DNA of 64,000 bases. Origin: Ochotona curzoniae (lineage: Eukaryota > Chordata > Mammalia > Lagomorpha > Ochotonidae). Positions 11,760-22,679 of this stretch are shown one piece after another; the first letter of the stretch is position 1, and each line of letters opens with the position of its first letter. The notes below the pieces were generated by a model that saw only the letters and a program-made list of their open reading frames with translations, searched no databases and had not been told where the DNA came from. Where the stretch lies: NCBI RefSeq assembly GCF_017591425.1, contig NW_024464918.1, forward strand, positions 27,556,001-27,620,000. The letters are read 5' to 3'. The translations under genes and the position numbers were made by a program.

Positions 11760-11843
11760 CACCGTGTTTCTAGGGCAGGCGCTGCTCTCAGGCGGAGAAC
11801 TCTGCTCATCGGCGGGGACAACTTCAAACTCAGAGGAGGTGCC
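11760..11843 (-). CDS. TNIP1: TNIP1 coding exon 5 (LIR motif)
   Basis: The exon is 84 nt, 28 codons, phase 0 at both ends, with acceptor GCACAG and donor GTG|GTGAGT. It encodes residues about 116-143, starting GTSSEFEVVPADEQS. The core FEVV, preceded by two serines, matches the second LC3-interacting region reported for human TNIP1 at 125-128. That region is regulated by phosphorylation of the serines just before it. The equivalent here is F121-V124. The rest is an acidic, serine-rich disordered linker. Confidence 0.96.
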
Positions 11844-13233
11844 CTGTGCAGAAGGGAAGTCAGTGGCTGCACAGGAGAAAAACCCCCAGCAAGAGGGGGC
11901 GGGAAGGCCTATAGCAGAGAGCTGCATAAGGAGGGCGGAGCCAGGCAGGAACCCAGCTCCTCAGGGCAGCCCACCCTGCAGGGGCAACTGTCCAGATAAA
12001 CCTCCCCAGTTCCCGAGGCAGTGTGCCAGCAAGTATGCCATAACCTTTGGTGTGATTATAAGGCACATCCCCACAACAGCCAATCTCCTCATTTGCAAAA
12101 GGGGGACCCCGCCCAGCTGACCACGAATCACCAGCACTTCAGGGATGTGCTTTTTAAAAATCCTGTACATTTCAAACATTTCCAGGCACTCTACTGTCTC
12201 CCAAGACAACCCATGAAGAGGGTTGGAGAGATTTAGCACCTTCAGAGTGTCGAGGAAACTGAGGTCTTAGAGTTAGGGAACATGAAAGCAAGGACCCAGC
12301 CCAACCCCACAGAGCCACCATTCCTCCCACAGCCCCAAAATTGTCTCCTAGGCCCAGATGCCTCTGCCCATCCCATTCAGGCCATACAGACAGCAGCTGT
12401 CAGTGCCACCACCAAGCAAGGTCCTGTGCCAGCCTTACCACCCTAGTCTGGGGGATCCCAGAGGAGGAGAAGAATCTGAGGAAAGCTCTACAGATGGCTC
12501 AACAAACGTGGAGCCTTTGTAGGATTCACCCAAATCCAGGCAGCCCAGCAACCCCAGGCTTTCTCACACCTCTTGTGCCTTCCTAGGACAACTCACAAGT
12601 TGTTCAACCAGCCAACGGGGCTGGCAGTCCAACTGAGACAGCCACTTCCCCTGGGTTACAACTCTAAGGACTGGTTGAGCCTTCCCTCACCTTGGCTCAG
12701 GTCAGGATGAGTGGGAGAGCTCTGTGCTTGGCTTCCAGCTGAGCTTCACGCCATTGAGAACTCTGGGTCCCAATTTTGCCCCAGAGAGGCTTCCTTTCCT
12801 GCTAGGCATTATCTGTGTGATTTTGCAAGAGGCCTTTCTCTGGGAACCTGGCCTGTAAGGATGAAGCCGGAAGCACTAGAATCCTTTCTAGCCCCAGGAC
12901 ACCAGCATAACCCCTGGGGTCAGATCTGCGGAAGGCGGCTTCCAAGCGCTCTTTGAGAATGAACACTACATGGTTCATCTTCCCCCCGCACCAGGCAGAA
13001 TCAGTGCACACTGGGTGCAACACTCAGTGAGAAGTCCTGGTATGGACCAGTGCCTTCCTGGTAAATTTTAACCACAACTTTCATTTCAAAATGGGGACTG
13101 AGGTCCCAAACTGTGCCAATGTCACCGAGGAGTCAGCATCTGACCCCAACCCTCTCTCTTCACTTTTTCTGGATCTGCCAGAAGGATCCTGAGGTGGGCC
13201 CAACCTCTAGTTATGACTCCAAATACAACTTAC
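11844..13233 (-). other. TNIP1: TNIP1 intron 4
   Basis: This 1.4-kb intron has an MIR-like fragment near 12190-12300 with GAGGAAACTGAGGTCTTAG. No coding match is seen. Confidence 0.75.
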
Positions 13234-13319
13234 ACTGGATGGAGGTTTGGGGACTGGAGCTGGCTTGTCACTGGTGCACGCAGGTGCAGCAGAAGGTGTG
13301 GGGATTTGGGTGTCCTTCC
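13234..13319 (-). CDS. TNIP1: TNIP1 coding exon 4
   Basis: The exon is 86 nt: two bases completing a Gly codon, then 28 codons. The acceptor is CTCCAG and the donor is AGT|GTAAGT, so the last exon base is T. It encodes residues about 87-115, starting KDTQIPTPSAAPACTSDKPA and ending KPPSS. The segment is proline- and alanine-rich, probably disordered, and less conserved than the coiled-coil exons. Confidence 0.94.
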
Positions 13320-13619
13320 CTGGAGAATCAAGAGAGCATGAATCAACAGACAGGTAGAGCAGAGGCCCAGACGACACTCTTGTCAAGGACAGGCCCTGAC
13401 AGAAGAGATCTTTTGAGGAGTTCTCCACTTGAGTTTGGGGAAAATGGAAGGGATTCCATTGGCACCAGGTGGCCCAGGGCGACAATTGGCCCTGGGGTGA
13501 CTGGGGACAGATCCTGACAGATCCTGGGCAATGGACTCTGTGGGAAAAGCCCCAGGAGCCACTGTTCCTTGCTACTTTGGAGCTACTGCAACAATGACAA
13601 AGATGCTGGTTTCTCTGTA

Positions 13620-13740
13620 CATTCTCACACCCTGATTGTAAAGGCAAGGAAATGGAGGCTTAGTAAGGTGACTGTATGTCCATAGTCACGGCGAGCAACC
13701 ACAAAACCAGGGCCAGAGTTGGCTCTCCCACCCCAGGCCC
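13620..13740 (+). repeat. MIR-like fragment
   Basis: AAGGAAATGGAGGCTTAGTA followed by a variant of the AACCAGGGCCAGAGTTGG motif. It is an ancient MIR-type SINE in TNIP1 intron 3. Confidence 0.55.
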
Positions 13741-14552
13741 CTGGTGCCCTGGCTGCAGAAAGCCCTTGAGGAAGGCTCCCTGTCTAGCTCTGGGTTGGGC
13801 CTGACACCAGGTGGGGGATGCAAAAGTGCCGCAGAGTGGACAAGGGGAGGGAGGCTGGAGACTCCCCCTGGCTACCTCTCTCTGCTTGTCTATTCTGCAA
13901 ACAGAAGGCTGCCTCGCAGGCCTGGGAGGAGACCCAAAGGCAGAGCTGGGCAGAGGGTCCCTGAGTCCTGCGTGTGAGGGCTCCTCCTTCCTAGGCCCTG
14001 ACTTGTCCTGGACTTGGAAGCATGCCTGAGGAAGGCATGGCCACCACACACAGGGCTACCACCTTAGCAACAACTACCTTTGCCTTTACCATGTAACACA
14101 GGTTGCTGCATCTGAACTAACTACACTGCAGCAGGCTGGCAGGCACGCCCAGGTCCTCCCTTGGGTGTCAACTTCCCTAATTATAAAGTGAAGGGAGAGG
14201 GACAGGACCAAAGAGCTTTCCTTCCTGTGCCAACTCCGAGTGACAGGTGATAGCTGTCTGGAGCACTCTACCTGGCAGGCATTTGCTGCTCAGTAAACAT
14301 GTGACGGCCAATTTGTTGATGAAGACCCTGAGGGACAGTGGCTTTTTGTGACCTAAAGCTGCAGGGTCTCAGCACTGCTGAATCCCTGGTCACTGTTAAC
14401 AAGTCTTCTGGAGTCCCTTCCACATCTGACTTCTCTCTCTGGAGAGGTAGGTACTGCAGCCACAGCACAGATCGGGGAATGGTCTATGGCCCAAGGATAT
14501 TCTTGTCTCAGAAACGGGAGCTCACTGCTAAGGGTTAGGCAGCCTGGGGTAC

Positions 14553-14675
14553 CTGTGAATTCAGCCAGGTGGTCAAAGGAGCTAGGTGGTTGGAGCAGCT
14601 CATTGTCCTTGACCAGCTCCTCTGCCTTCTGTCGGAGCCTGGATGCTTCCATCTGGGACTCTTCCAGAAGCTCCC
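14553..14675 (-). CDS. TNIP1: TNIP1 coding exon 3
   Basis: The exon is 123 nt: two bases completing a Gly, 40 codons, and one base of the next Gly. The acceptor is CTCCAG and the donor ACAG|GTACCC. It encodes residues about 47-86, starting ELLEESQMEASRLRQKAEEL. The end QPPSSFDHLAEFT is four residues shorter than human as I recall it. The FDHL core occupies the position of the first reported LIR (human FDPL, 83-86) and keeps the aromatic-x-x-hydrophobic pattern. Confidence 0.96.
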
Positions 14676-15719
14676 CTGGAGAGGCAAGGCAAAAAGGATT
14701 GACTCAGTTTGGGGCCCCACCGCTCCCCACCTCATACCCTCATCCTGACACTGCCTGACACTGCCTGGCTCACCAGGCACCAGGCTTAGCACTCTACTCC
14801 TACCATCACTTGGTGGGTTGGGTAGGACAAAGCCTACCCTGACCCGCCTCTAGAACCAGGCTGTGGTTAAGGAAGAAGACCTGGCATTCGGGGAAGTGGA
14901 GAGGAACTGGGAGGAACTCCTGGTGCCTGGCACCCTCTTCCTGCCCTACACCCTCCCCACCCTGCCAGGAGACTCTCCCACCCCCCAGAGAACAAGGGGG
15001 CTCTACCACCATGGCACACAGAAACCATGGGCCAGAGACCCTGGACCACACCCACAGGTCTCTGGATTTTGGGGAACTTTGTATCTTCCTCCCCAGCTAC
15101 CACCCCAAGCTTGGGTCTGCCAGCCAGGAGGAAGCACAGAGAAGCCCAGGGGCCAGGCTTGCCTGCAGCCCCAAGCCCAGAGGAGATAGCAACAGGGCAG
15201 GGCAAGAGCTGAGGAGCAACAAAAAGGACATCAGAAGAACTTCACGTGAAGGAGGGGCGGGCATGCAAGCTGAGTACTGGTGCACAGGGACCACTCAGTC
15301 CCACAGAGCCACTAGGAACACCATGAGCAGAAAGGAAAAGAGAAATTGAGGGCCCCACTGCCACTTGATGCAAACCAAGTGCTGCAGCTGGCCCCTGGTG
15401 ACTCAGTGACCTGGTTGCCCTGGCGATACTGGCTCTCCCCCTGTCTGGAGCCTCAGGGGAGATGAGGTCTTCCAGCTCCCTCTCCTTCATCTCTCTCTTG
15501 GCCACTCAGGGTAGCCTTTAAAGTCAGGGCTGGGAGTCTGTTCACCAAGCTACAAATGTGCACCAGGACACAGCTGTGGGGTGGCACCCAGCAGTGGGCC
15601 AGCAGTGTCAGAGGGATGTCAAGGCCAGAGGCAGTGCCCTCTGGTGCTGTCGGGCAGAGGGGCCGGCATTGCAGGCTGCAAGGCAGGGAGCTTGCAGGGA
15701 GGTGCAGGGGCTGCTTTAC
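14676..15719 (-). other. TNIP1: TNIP1 intron 2
   Basis: This 1.0-kb intron has no recognised young repeat and no coding match. Confidence 0.8.
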
Positions 15720-15855
15720 CTAACATCTTTATCCCTTGCATTTGTTCCTTCAGTCGGGAATTCTCCTCCACTAGACGCTCAAAAGCTGTGGATGCCTCTC
15801 CTGGAGGCACGCTGCCCCCAGGGTCGTAGATCCGGTACGGTCCTCTCCCTTCCAT
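15720..15855 (-). CDS. TNIP1: TNIP1 coding exon 2 (start codon)
   Basis: The ATG begins at 15855 on the minus strand and the protein starts MEGRGPYRIYDPGG, matching the TNIP1 N-terminus. There are 45 codons plus one base before the donor TTAG|GTAAAG. The same exon continues upstream to about 15891 as 5'UTR, with acceptor TTACAG. Residues 1-45 include a short basic/tyrosine-rich start and the beginning of the first coiled coil (ERLVEENSRLKEQMQG). Confidence 0.98.
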
Positions 15856-15891
15856 CAGGGTGGCTCAACCCCTGCTGTGGCGCCCACCAGG
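15856..15891 (-). other. TNIP1: TNIP1 5'UTR part of exon 2
   Basis: 36 nt lie between the acceptor (TCCTTACAG on the minus strand) and the ATG. The acceptor is preceded by a weak pyrimidine tract. An alternative acceptor further upstream cannot be excluded. Confidence 0.75.
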
Positions 15892-16940
15892 CTGTAAGGA
15901 CAACAGCGGCACATCAGGGGGGCTGGCCAGGCCACTGGGAGTCCTTCTGGGGACTCTCTAGTCTGTCAGTGCTCCGAAGGACAGAACCCACAACCCAGGA
16001 TGGAAGACAGTGCCCTGGGCCACTCTGACTGCAGTACAGCTGGCCAGGACAGTCACCTCCAGGGACCTGGACACTTTGTTCTCTTTAATGCAACTCAAGA
16101 GTGGCATCCACTTCTTCCAGCAGCCTCACTGCACTGCTGGTTCATCTTAATGGCAATCATCAGCACAGTGTGGAATAAGCTATAGGACAAAACCTGGGTT
16201 TAGATCCCAGAAGCCTGAACACATGTCCTGTCAGGCCAACAGGACAGAGACTTTGTTCTCCCATCTCTGGTTCCTCAGAGCCTAGCAAGTTCCCAGTAAG
16301 CACATTCACCGAGTGAACAGAGGCTGGGCTGAGAACCCACTGTGGGTGCTGGGCAGTCCCTTCCCCTCCCAGAGGATGGGAAATGAAAGTATGAAAGTAA
16401 ATCAGTGATCTTTAAAGTGAAACGCTTGTACCCTGAGGGCTTAGCAAGTCAATCCCATCAAAAGGTACGCGTATATGTAGACTTCTGAAACAAAAAGAGG
16501 AAGGAAAAAAAAAACCCTGACTAATATTTAATACCCTGCAGCTTCCTCCTTTGGTCTTGGCTCACGCATGGTCTGGCCCGGCCAGTTCTGATGAACAGAT
16601 GAATTTTCCATCAGGCCATTCTCTATTCATGTAGCAGGTTCTCTACATTAATCTGCTCAATCACATCCGCTTTATTTCATTGGAAACCACCCTGCTGAGG
16701 GATTTGAGAATCCTGCTTCAGTGGCTTCAAAGAGAAACTCTCCATTCATTCATTTATGTATGCCTACACTCAAAAATAATTTGCTGAATTCCCACCTGGT
16801 ACAGGAGCTAGTCTGGGTGCTGAGCAGTTGTTAGCAAGCCTAACTGACAAAAATCCTCCAGGGAAGTCCTGTTTTGGTGGTAGAGGCATGGTGGGTACAG
16901 TAGAAGGCAGTCTTTCAGGTGATAAAAAATAAGTCTGGAT

Positions 16941-17273
16941 GGGACCAATGTTGTGCCTCAGTGGCTTAAACTGCCACCTGCAGTATCAGCATCCCATCAG
17001 AACGCCTGGTTTGAGTCCCAGATTCTCCACTTCCAATCCAGCTCTCTGCTAATATGGCAAAGAAGGTGGGGGAAGACAGCTGGACTGTTTGGGCTTCTGT
17101 GACCAACATGAGGGATGTGGATGAAGCTTCTGCCTCTTGGCTTCAGCCTGGCCCGGCCTTTTACAGCCACTTGAGGAATAAACCAAGGAATGTAAGATGT
17201 CTCTTTCCTTCTGTCTTTTCCTTTCTCTCTTTAACTCTGCCTTTCAAATAAACAAATAAAAACATTTTAAAAA
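16941..17273 (+). mobile_element. CSINE-type SINE, older
   Basis: The head reads TTGTGCCTCAGTGGCTTAAA and the tail TCTGCCTTTCAAATAAACAAAT. It lies directly before a second, younger SINE in the same orientation. Confidence 0.85.
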
Positions 17274-17284
17274 GCCTACGGACT

Positions 17285-17620
17285 AGGACCTGGCATGGTA
17301 GCCTGGTGGCTAAAGTCCTCGCCTTGCATGCATTGGGGTCCTATATGGGCATCCCATGTGTTCGTGTCTTGGCTGCTCTACTTCCCATTCAGCTCCTTGC
17401 TTGTGGCCTGGGAAGCAGTTGAGAGCAGCCCAAAGTCTTGGGAACCTCCAACCATGAGGGAGATCTGGAAGAAGCTCCTGGCTCCGGACTTTGGATTGAC
17501 TCAGCTCCAGTCCTTGCAGCCACTTGGGGGATGAGTCAGCAGATGGAAGATCTTTCTCTGTTTCTCCTTCTCTCCGTATATCTGACTTTCCAATAATAAA
17601 TAAATAATGCTTTTTAAAAA
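17285..17620 (+). mobile_element. CSINE-type SINE, tandem neighbour
   Basis: It has the GTGGCTAAAGTCCTCGCCTT head, a CCTATATGGGCATCCC core, GGGATGAGTCAGCAGATGGA and a CTGACTTTCCAATAATAAAT tail. Flanks AAGCCTACGGACTA (before) and AAGTCTATAGACTA (after) form an imperfect 14-bp target duplication. This SINE therefore inserted just behind the older one. Confidence 0.88.
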
Positions 17621-18049
17621 GTCTATAGACTAAAATTTGGCAGGGAAGGAAGGGGCAGGGACTTTCATTTTAAGAGGAGTAGATAGGAGAGACCCCATGG
17701 AGATGGAGCTAACTTGGTGAAGATTGAGATGGGTGAATAAACTAGCCAGGAAGATAACTGGGGAAGAATACACTATGCACGAACAGCAGGGGCAAGGGCC
17801 CTGGGGCTGAAAAAGATGCAGCCATCAGCCTGAAAAAGAGCTCAGCAACCAGGCCTCTTCTGAAAGGTTTCATTAGGATTTGATCCTAAAACCTCCCTGC
17901 CAAGATAACCACTTCAAAAGCACCACTAATTCCAACAAGAATCCTCCAAGGCTGCTTCAAACACACACGACAATCATGGAAAGCAAAGACCAGCAATACT
18001 ACCATCCAGTAACCAGCTATTCTCCAAGTACTGCATGAAAAGCTATAGG

Positions 18050-18200
18050 TGCATTATCTCAGGGTGCAAAACTGCTCTGAGACCCTGGCCTTCTAGGGCA
18101 GACGTCCGAGGTTCAAGGAAGACACTGAGGCATAATCACAGCAAAGCTAGACCTGCCTGCCACCCAAGGCTGAGACTCGAGCCTCTGGCTATGCTCGGGA
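18050..18200 (+). repeat. MIR-like fragment
   Basis: GACACTGAGGCATAATCACA, then AAGCTAGACCTGCC and CTGAGACTCGAGCC, follow MIR core order. Confidence 0.5.
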
Positions 18201-20910
18201 CTCAGGGATCCCGCCATAGCACATAGGCCGTAATGACAGGGAGGGAGTCCACATCTGTGTGAAGGGTGCCCTCCTAAGCTTTCAGATCACCCTGGGGCTG
18301 CTTCTCCTACCCCATAGCAAACCTGTGAACTAACAAGCCGTTGCAGATGGGTGGGTCCAGGAATGCAAAGTTCTGATGAGCAGGGGGCCCTCCACCAAAG
18401 GTTGATGAACACCAGAGGAACACACACTGCAGGGGGCACCCACGCCCTACAAAGTGCCCTGTGGGGCAAAGGACAGCTACCCACATACCCAGCACAAAAG
18501 TCATTGCTTGCTTAGTGGTGAGACCTGCTTTTAACTTGAAAGGTCAATGTCCCTCAGCAGCAAGACAAAGCACAAATGCATCCACTCAATCAACAGAGAC
18601 CATGTGGGAAAAGCAATTGCACAATGTTGCACATTCAGAAAGGTGCTCCAAGATGTTATGGGGGGGCAGGATGGAGGGGGCTTCCTGTCGGCTTGTCCTC
18701 CTCTTCATGCACCTGATCACCCCAGCTGGCATGCATCTGACCAGCATCAGCATTTGCCCACCTGGTTAAGGACTTCTGAGGCCAGAGAAAGCTTTCCCCA
18801 GCTCTGCCTGCCTGCCTGTCATCAGCCCAGGGTCAGCTGAAATGAGGGCAGCCAGGGACTTGGAGTCACCTGGAGGGGACAGTGGCAGCAAGAAAGGCTC
18901 CTGCCCCTCATTCACTTTTGCCTACATCAAACTCAGAACTGACATCATGCTATGACTTGGGTTACCTGTGACTTCTTGGTGGGCTGACCTGGTCAGCCAG
19001 AAACCCCATGGGAGCAGGGCTGATGTCCCACTTTGTATAGCAGAGAATCAATACAGAGCAGGGCCACCACAGACCTCCAAGGACAGAGCCCTTGACCTGA
19101 TTCACCAGTTGTGGGACCATGTGCAGGCATCCCAGGGAGAGCCTGACCAAACAGCCTGGATACAAACCTGCAACAGCTAGCACAGAGATGCTCAGACATA
19201 AGACCAAGTGTCAGAGTAGGATGTAGGCCACAGCAATAAATCCCATCCTCCCAACTCTGCAACGCCTGGTCTACTTCAGCCCTGAGCAGAAATGGGAAAG
19301 GGGATTTCTGGAGAGCAAAAGGCGGGTCAGGGAGAGGGCTATCTTGCCTCATTCAGGCCTCAGTGCAGAGACCTGGCTGCCAGGTCCTGGGCAAGGAGGC
19401 TGGGGAAGAGTAGTTGGTGGGAAAACCCTCTTGGGAGAGCAGAGGAGCCACCTGCAGCAGAGCCTAGACTTTGGGAGGAAAGAAGACAAAGTCAAGCAGG
19501 GAGTTTCCAGGCCCCGCTGACCTCATGCCCAGGTGGTCAGGATGACTGTGGGGCCAACGGGAACTCTCCTCCTGCACTGGGCAGTGACGGGTGGATGGGC
19601 TCTCCCGGGGACGGACACCATGCACAGGGACTCTCCAGGGACAATGAGCCAATCTCTGTGTCACCAACTGAGAGAGATCTGGTGATGGGAACACAGTAAC
19701 ATCAAAAAGGGGCAAAGGATGTACTGACCACATCACTCATGTGGGGCAGGAGCAGACTTCGGAGCCCGGAGTTGTGGGGCAGGAGCTCATAGCACAAGCA
19801 GGGCAGAGAAGGCCAAAGACACCATGAAGTCAGGGTGCAGCAGGAACCAGAATGTCACTGTTCCCTCTCCAGTCTACCTATAGCTCCACACTCTCATCTT
19901 CATCCCTGTGCTGCAACTCCACTGAAACCAGCACCCCTACCCCCAGCTGCCCTCCTGCTGGTTCTGGCTCCAGACTCTGTACCCACTGGGCCTGACTGCA
20001 GAAGCTACAATCAGCTGGTGACCCACCAAGAATAAGACACCAATATTCTGCCTGTACCAGAAGTAACTGGCAGGTAGGAGGCAGCCAGCACAATCCTTCC
20101 AAAGTAAGACCCTGACTGGGGGCAGAACATCCTACAGCCTGCCCTGGAGGGGCCCTGGGACTGCCTGCCAGAAAGACCCAGTTCAGAAAGGTGGGAGGTT
20201 TCGGCAGGTCAGACAGGTAGAAGCGATGCTGCTGAAACTGCCAGGGTCACTGGCATGCGAGCAGATGAGCTGTGTGGGGGACAGAGCACGGGCTCAACTC
20301 AACCTTGGCATGAAGGGGAAGGGTAAACAAGGCTGACTCAAGATGACATGTATACACAGCAGGTGCCTGGAAAGGGTCAGCTCTGGCATGATGCTGTGGG
20401 TGCCCAGTCTCTGGAGGCTGCAAAGGAGGGCTTCCTAGCTCCCCGAGGATGCTGCCCTGCACAGCCAGCAACACCAACCAAACTGGGGATCACTGGGCAC
20501 TATTCTTCGGTTATAGCCATCCTGGCAAGAGGCAGGGTGCAGGTCTATCAAACAAGGAAATTGAGGCCCCTAGGTAAACCTCTGGTTACTACCTACCTCC
20601 CGGAACTGGAAGAAGAAATGGGGCTCTCCCTGGCCCAAGAGGAGAAGGCCACTGAGAGCTCTGCACTGGGCCAGGAAGTCATGGCTGCTGATGTTGCCCT
20701 TGATGCCAGTGCCTGGGGATGGCACAATGGGGAAGGGACCTGTCTCCAGGAAAGCAAGTGCATGAGCAGAGGTCAGAAAGGCTTGTCCTAATGTCTGCTC
20801 TGGGAAGGGGAAGGGAGGGAAGATGAGAGGAGGGAGAAAAAGGAAAGGAAAGGAAAGCAAAAAGGAAGGAAGGAGGGTAGAAAGGAAGGAAGAAAGACTG
20901 AAACACACAA

Positions 20911-20965
20911 TGTGTGTTAATGCAATGTGTTAATGTCATCATGTTAATGTAGTGTGTTAATGTAG
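20911..20965. repeat. Short diverged tandem repeat, TGTTAATG-based
   Basis: Four spaced occurrences of TGTTAATG in about 55 bp, separated by 5-8 bp. They follow a GGAA/AAGG-rich purine tract at 20812-20900. Confidence 0.7.
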
Positions 20966-21164
20966 GCTTGAGGACGGAAACCTCTCCAACTGTGGGAAGC
21001 TAACACCAAGTAAAGGAAGGGAAGGGATCCACACACTGGAGAACACACAGCCCTGGCATCAGGAAGAAGGGATCTGAACAGGGTGGGGACAAGCAAGGAG
21101 CAGCACTGAAGGTGGCGCCTGGATGCAAGCCTAAGGGCAAGTCCTTCTCAAATGCTGCCACTGG

Positions 21165-21315
21165 GGGAGCCCCATAGCCCCAACTCTGACCATCTTTGCA
21201 GCCTGGGGGACACTAGGTTAGTCACTCCCCTTTTCAGAGCCTCAGCTGTCTCATCTGCAGAACAGGAATAATTGTAGAGCCCGGTTGGTACAAGATGGAA
21301 GAAATTAAATTAAAT
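21165..21315 (+). repeat. MIR-like fragment
   Basis: The segment contains ACTAGGTTAGTCACTCCCC, GAGCCTCAGCTGTCTCATCT and GCAGAACAGGAATAATTG, which together follow the MIR core and 3' region. Confidence 0.65.
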
Positions 21316-21393
21316 AACTCATGTTCAGTTGGTAGGGAATTCTTACTTTCTATTTGTTGATTATCTGATTTACTTAAAAAGAAGCATACAGAG

Positions 21394-21517
21394 GATACTT
21401 CAATAAGTTTATAAAAAAATGAAATTAAAAGATAAGTTTATTTTGATGTAAAAATTGAAATATATACATGATATTTTTCATAATATGTATTTTCCATGAC
21501 TTTTCGAAGACCCTTCC
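21394..21517. mobile_element. MITE-like palindromic element, copy B
   Basis: About 124 bp. The left end GATACTTCAATAAGTTTATA and the right end (reverse complement GGGTCTTCGAAAAGTCATGG) are imperfect inverted repeats. The AATTAAAAGATAAGTTTATT core is shared with copy A at 2649-3113. The structure suggests a non-autonomous DNA transposon; the family name was not established. Confidence 0.65.
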
Positions 21518-21561
21518 TATATTCATTTTACAATAAAATTTCCAAAATAATAATGATGAAT

Positions 21562-21863
21562 GGAGGCAGCTGTTTGGCCCAGTGGTTAAGCCACCACTTG
21601 GGATAATGCATCCTGGATGAGAATGCAAGACTCAGCTCTGCTTTTGATTCTACTTTCCTGCCAAAAGGCACCTTGGAAAGCAGATGATAGCTCCAGTCTG
21701 TGGGTCCCTGCTACCCATGTGGGAGACCTATTCTGAGCTCCTTGTTTCTGATTTCAGCCCAACTGTTTCAACTGAAGTAGCTACTGGATAAGTGATACCT
21801 CTCTCTCTCTCTCTCTCTCTCTTTCTCCCCCTCCCTTTCAAATAGACACAGAAATTTTAAAAC
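21562..21863 (+). mobile_element. CSINE-type SINE with target duplication
   Basis: The head is GTTTGGCCCAGTGGTTAAGC. It contains a (CT)n stretch and a CCTTTCAAATAGACACAG tail. It is flanked by perfect AATGATGAAT repeats at 21552-21561 and 21864-21873. Body divergence indicates moderate age. Confidence 0.85.
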
Positions 21864-22629
21864 AATGATGAATATCCAGCTCATTGCTTCGCACACAGTA
21901 GATGTTCAGCAAAAGGCAGAGGTAACCCCACAAATATAACCAGCTGATGTAAAGGCCAAGGCTTTTCTCCTTTCCTCCATGTATTCTCTCTCCTAACAGT
22001 GTTTCATTCTCTTCTGTCAGCTTGGTAAACTAAGATGTGGCTTCCATACAATTTCTAAGTAACTTGCAAATCCTCATTTGACTGCTGGCCCTGGCAGAGT
22101 CCTGGGGTACAACACTGTATCTAGCAAACAAGTCGATGGAGAAGTCCATGGAACATGATGACAGGCTCATGAGGGAGTGCGATCACTAAGCCTCAGTTTC
22201 ATGGTTGTCAAGAAAGAAGAAAGGGGATGAACCACTGTGAAACTGCAGTGCAAACAAAAGCAAAAAAGCCATCCACATCCCCATTCCAATGATGTCTTCT
22301 AGTTTGCTTTGCCAATGTCAAAGTCAGGGAAACAGTGGCCCCAGGTCCATCCATCAAAGCACAGCAGGATTACTATGACAGTGAGATGGTGGATAGCTGT
22401 CACTATTCATCCTTCCGAAGACATAGGAGATACATGGCCAGGAGTGAACCCTAATGTAAACTATGAGTGCTGGGGGATGATCTGCCAGTGCAGATGCAGC
22501 CATGGGGACATATTTTCCCCTCTGTAGGAGATGCTGCCAGTGACGCAGGCTATGCAGAAGCATACAGAGCACCTCTGTACCTTCCTCCCAGCACTGCTTT
22601 GATCCCTCAACTGCCCTCACAAAATTAAA

Positions 22630-22679
<50 letters not shown>
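22630..22679. repeat. (CTA)n trinucleotide repeat
   Basis: About 16 perfect ACT/CTA units in TNIP1 intron 1. Confidence 0.97.

Noticed and set aside
18955..18970. Donor-like CACAG|GTAAC on the minus strand in TNIP1 intron 1
   Set aside because: No paired acceptor, no coding match and no other exon-like feature. Likely chance.
22630..22679. CRISPR-like short repeat array
   Set aside because: It is a plain trinucleotide microsatellite without spacers. No CRISPR array exists in this mammalian sequence.
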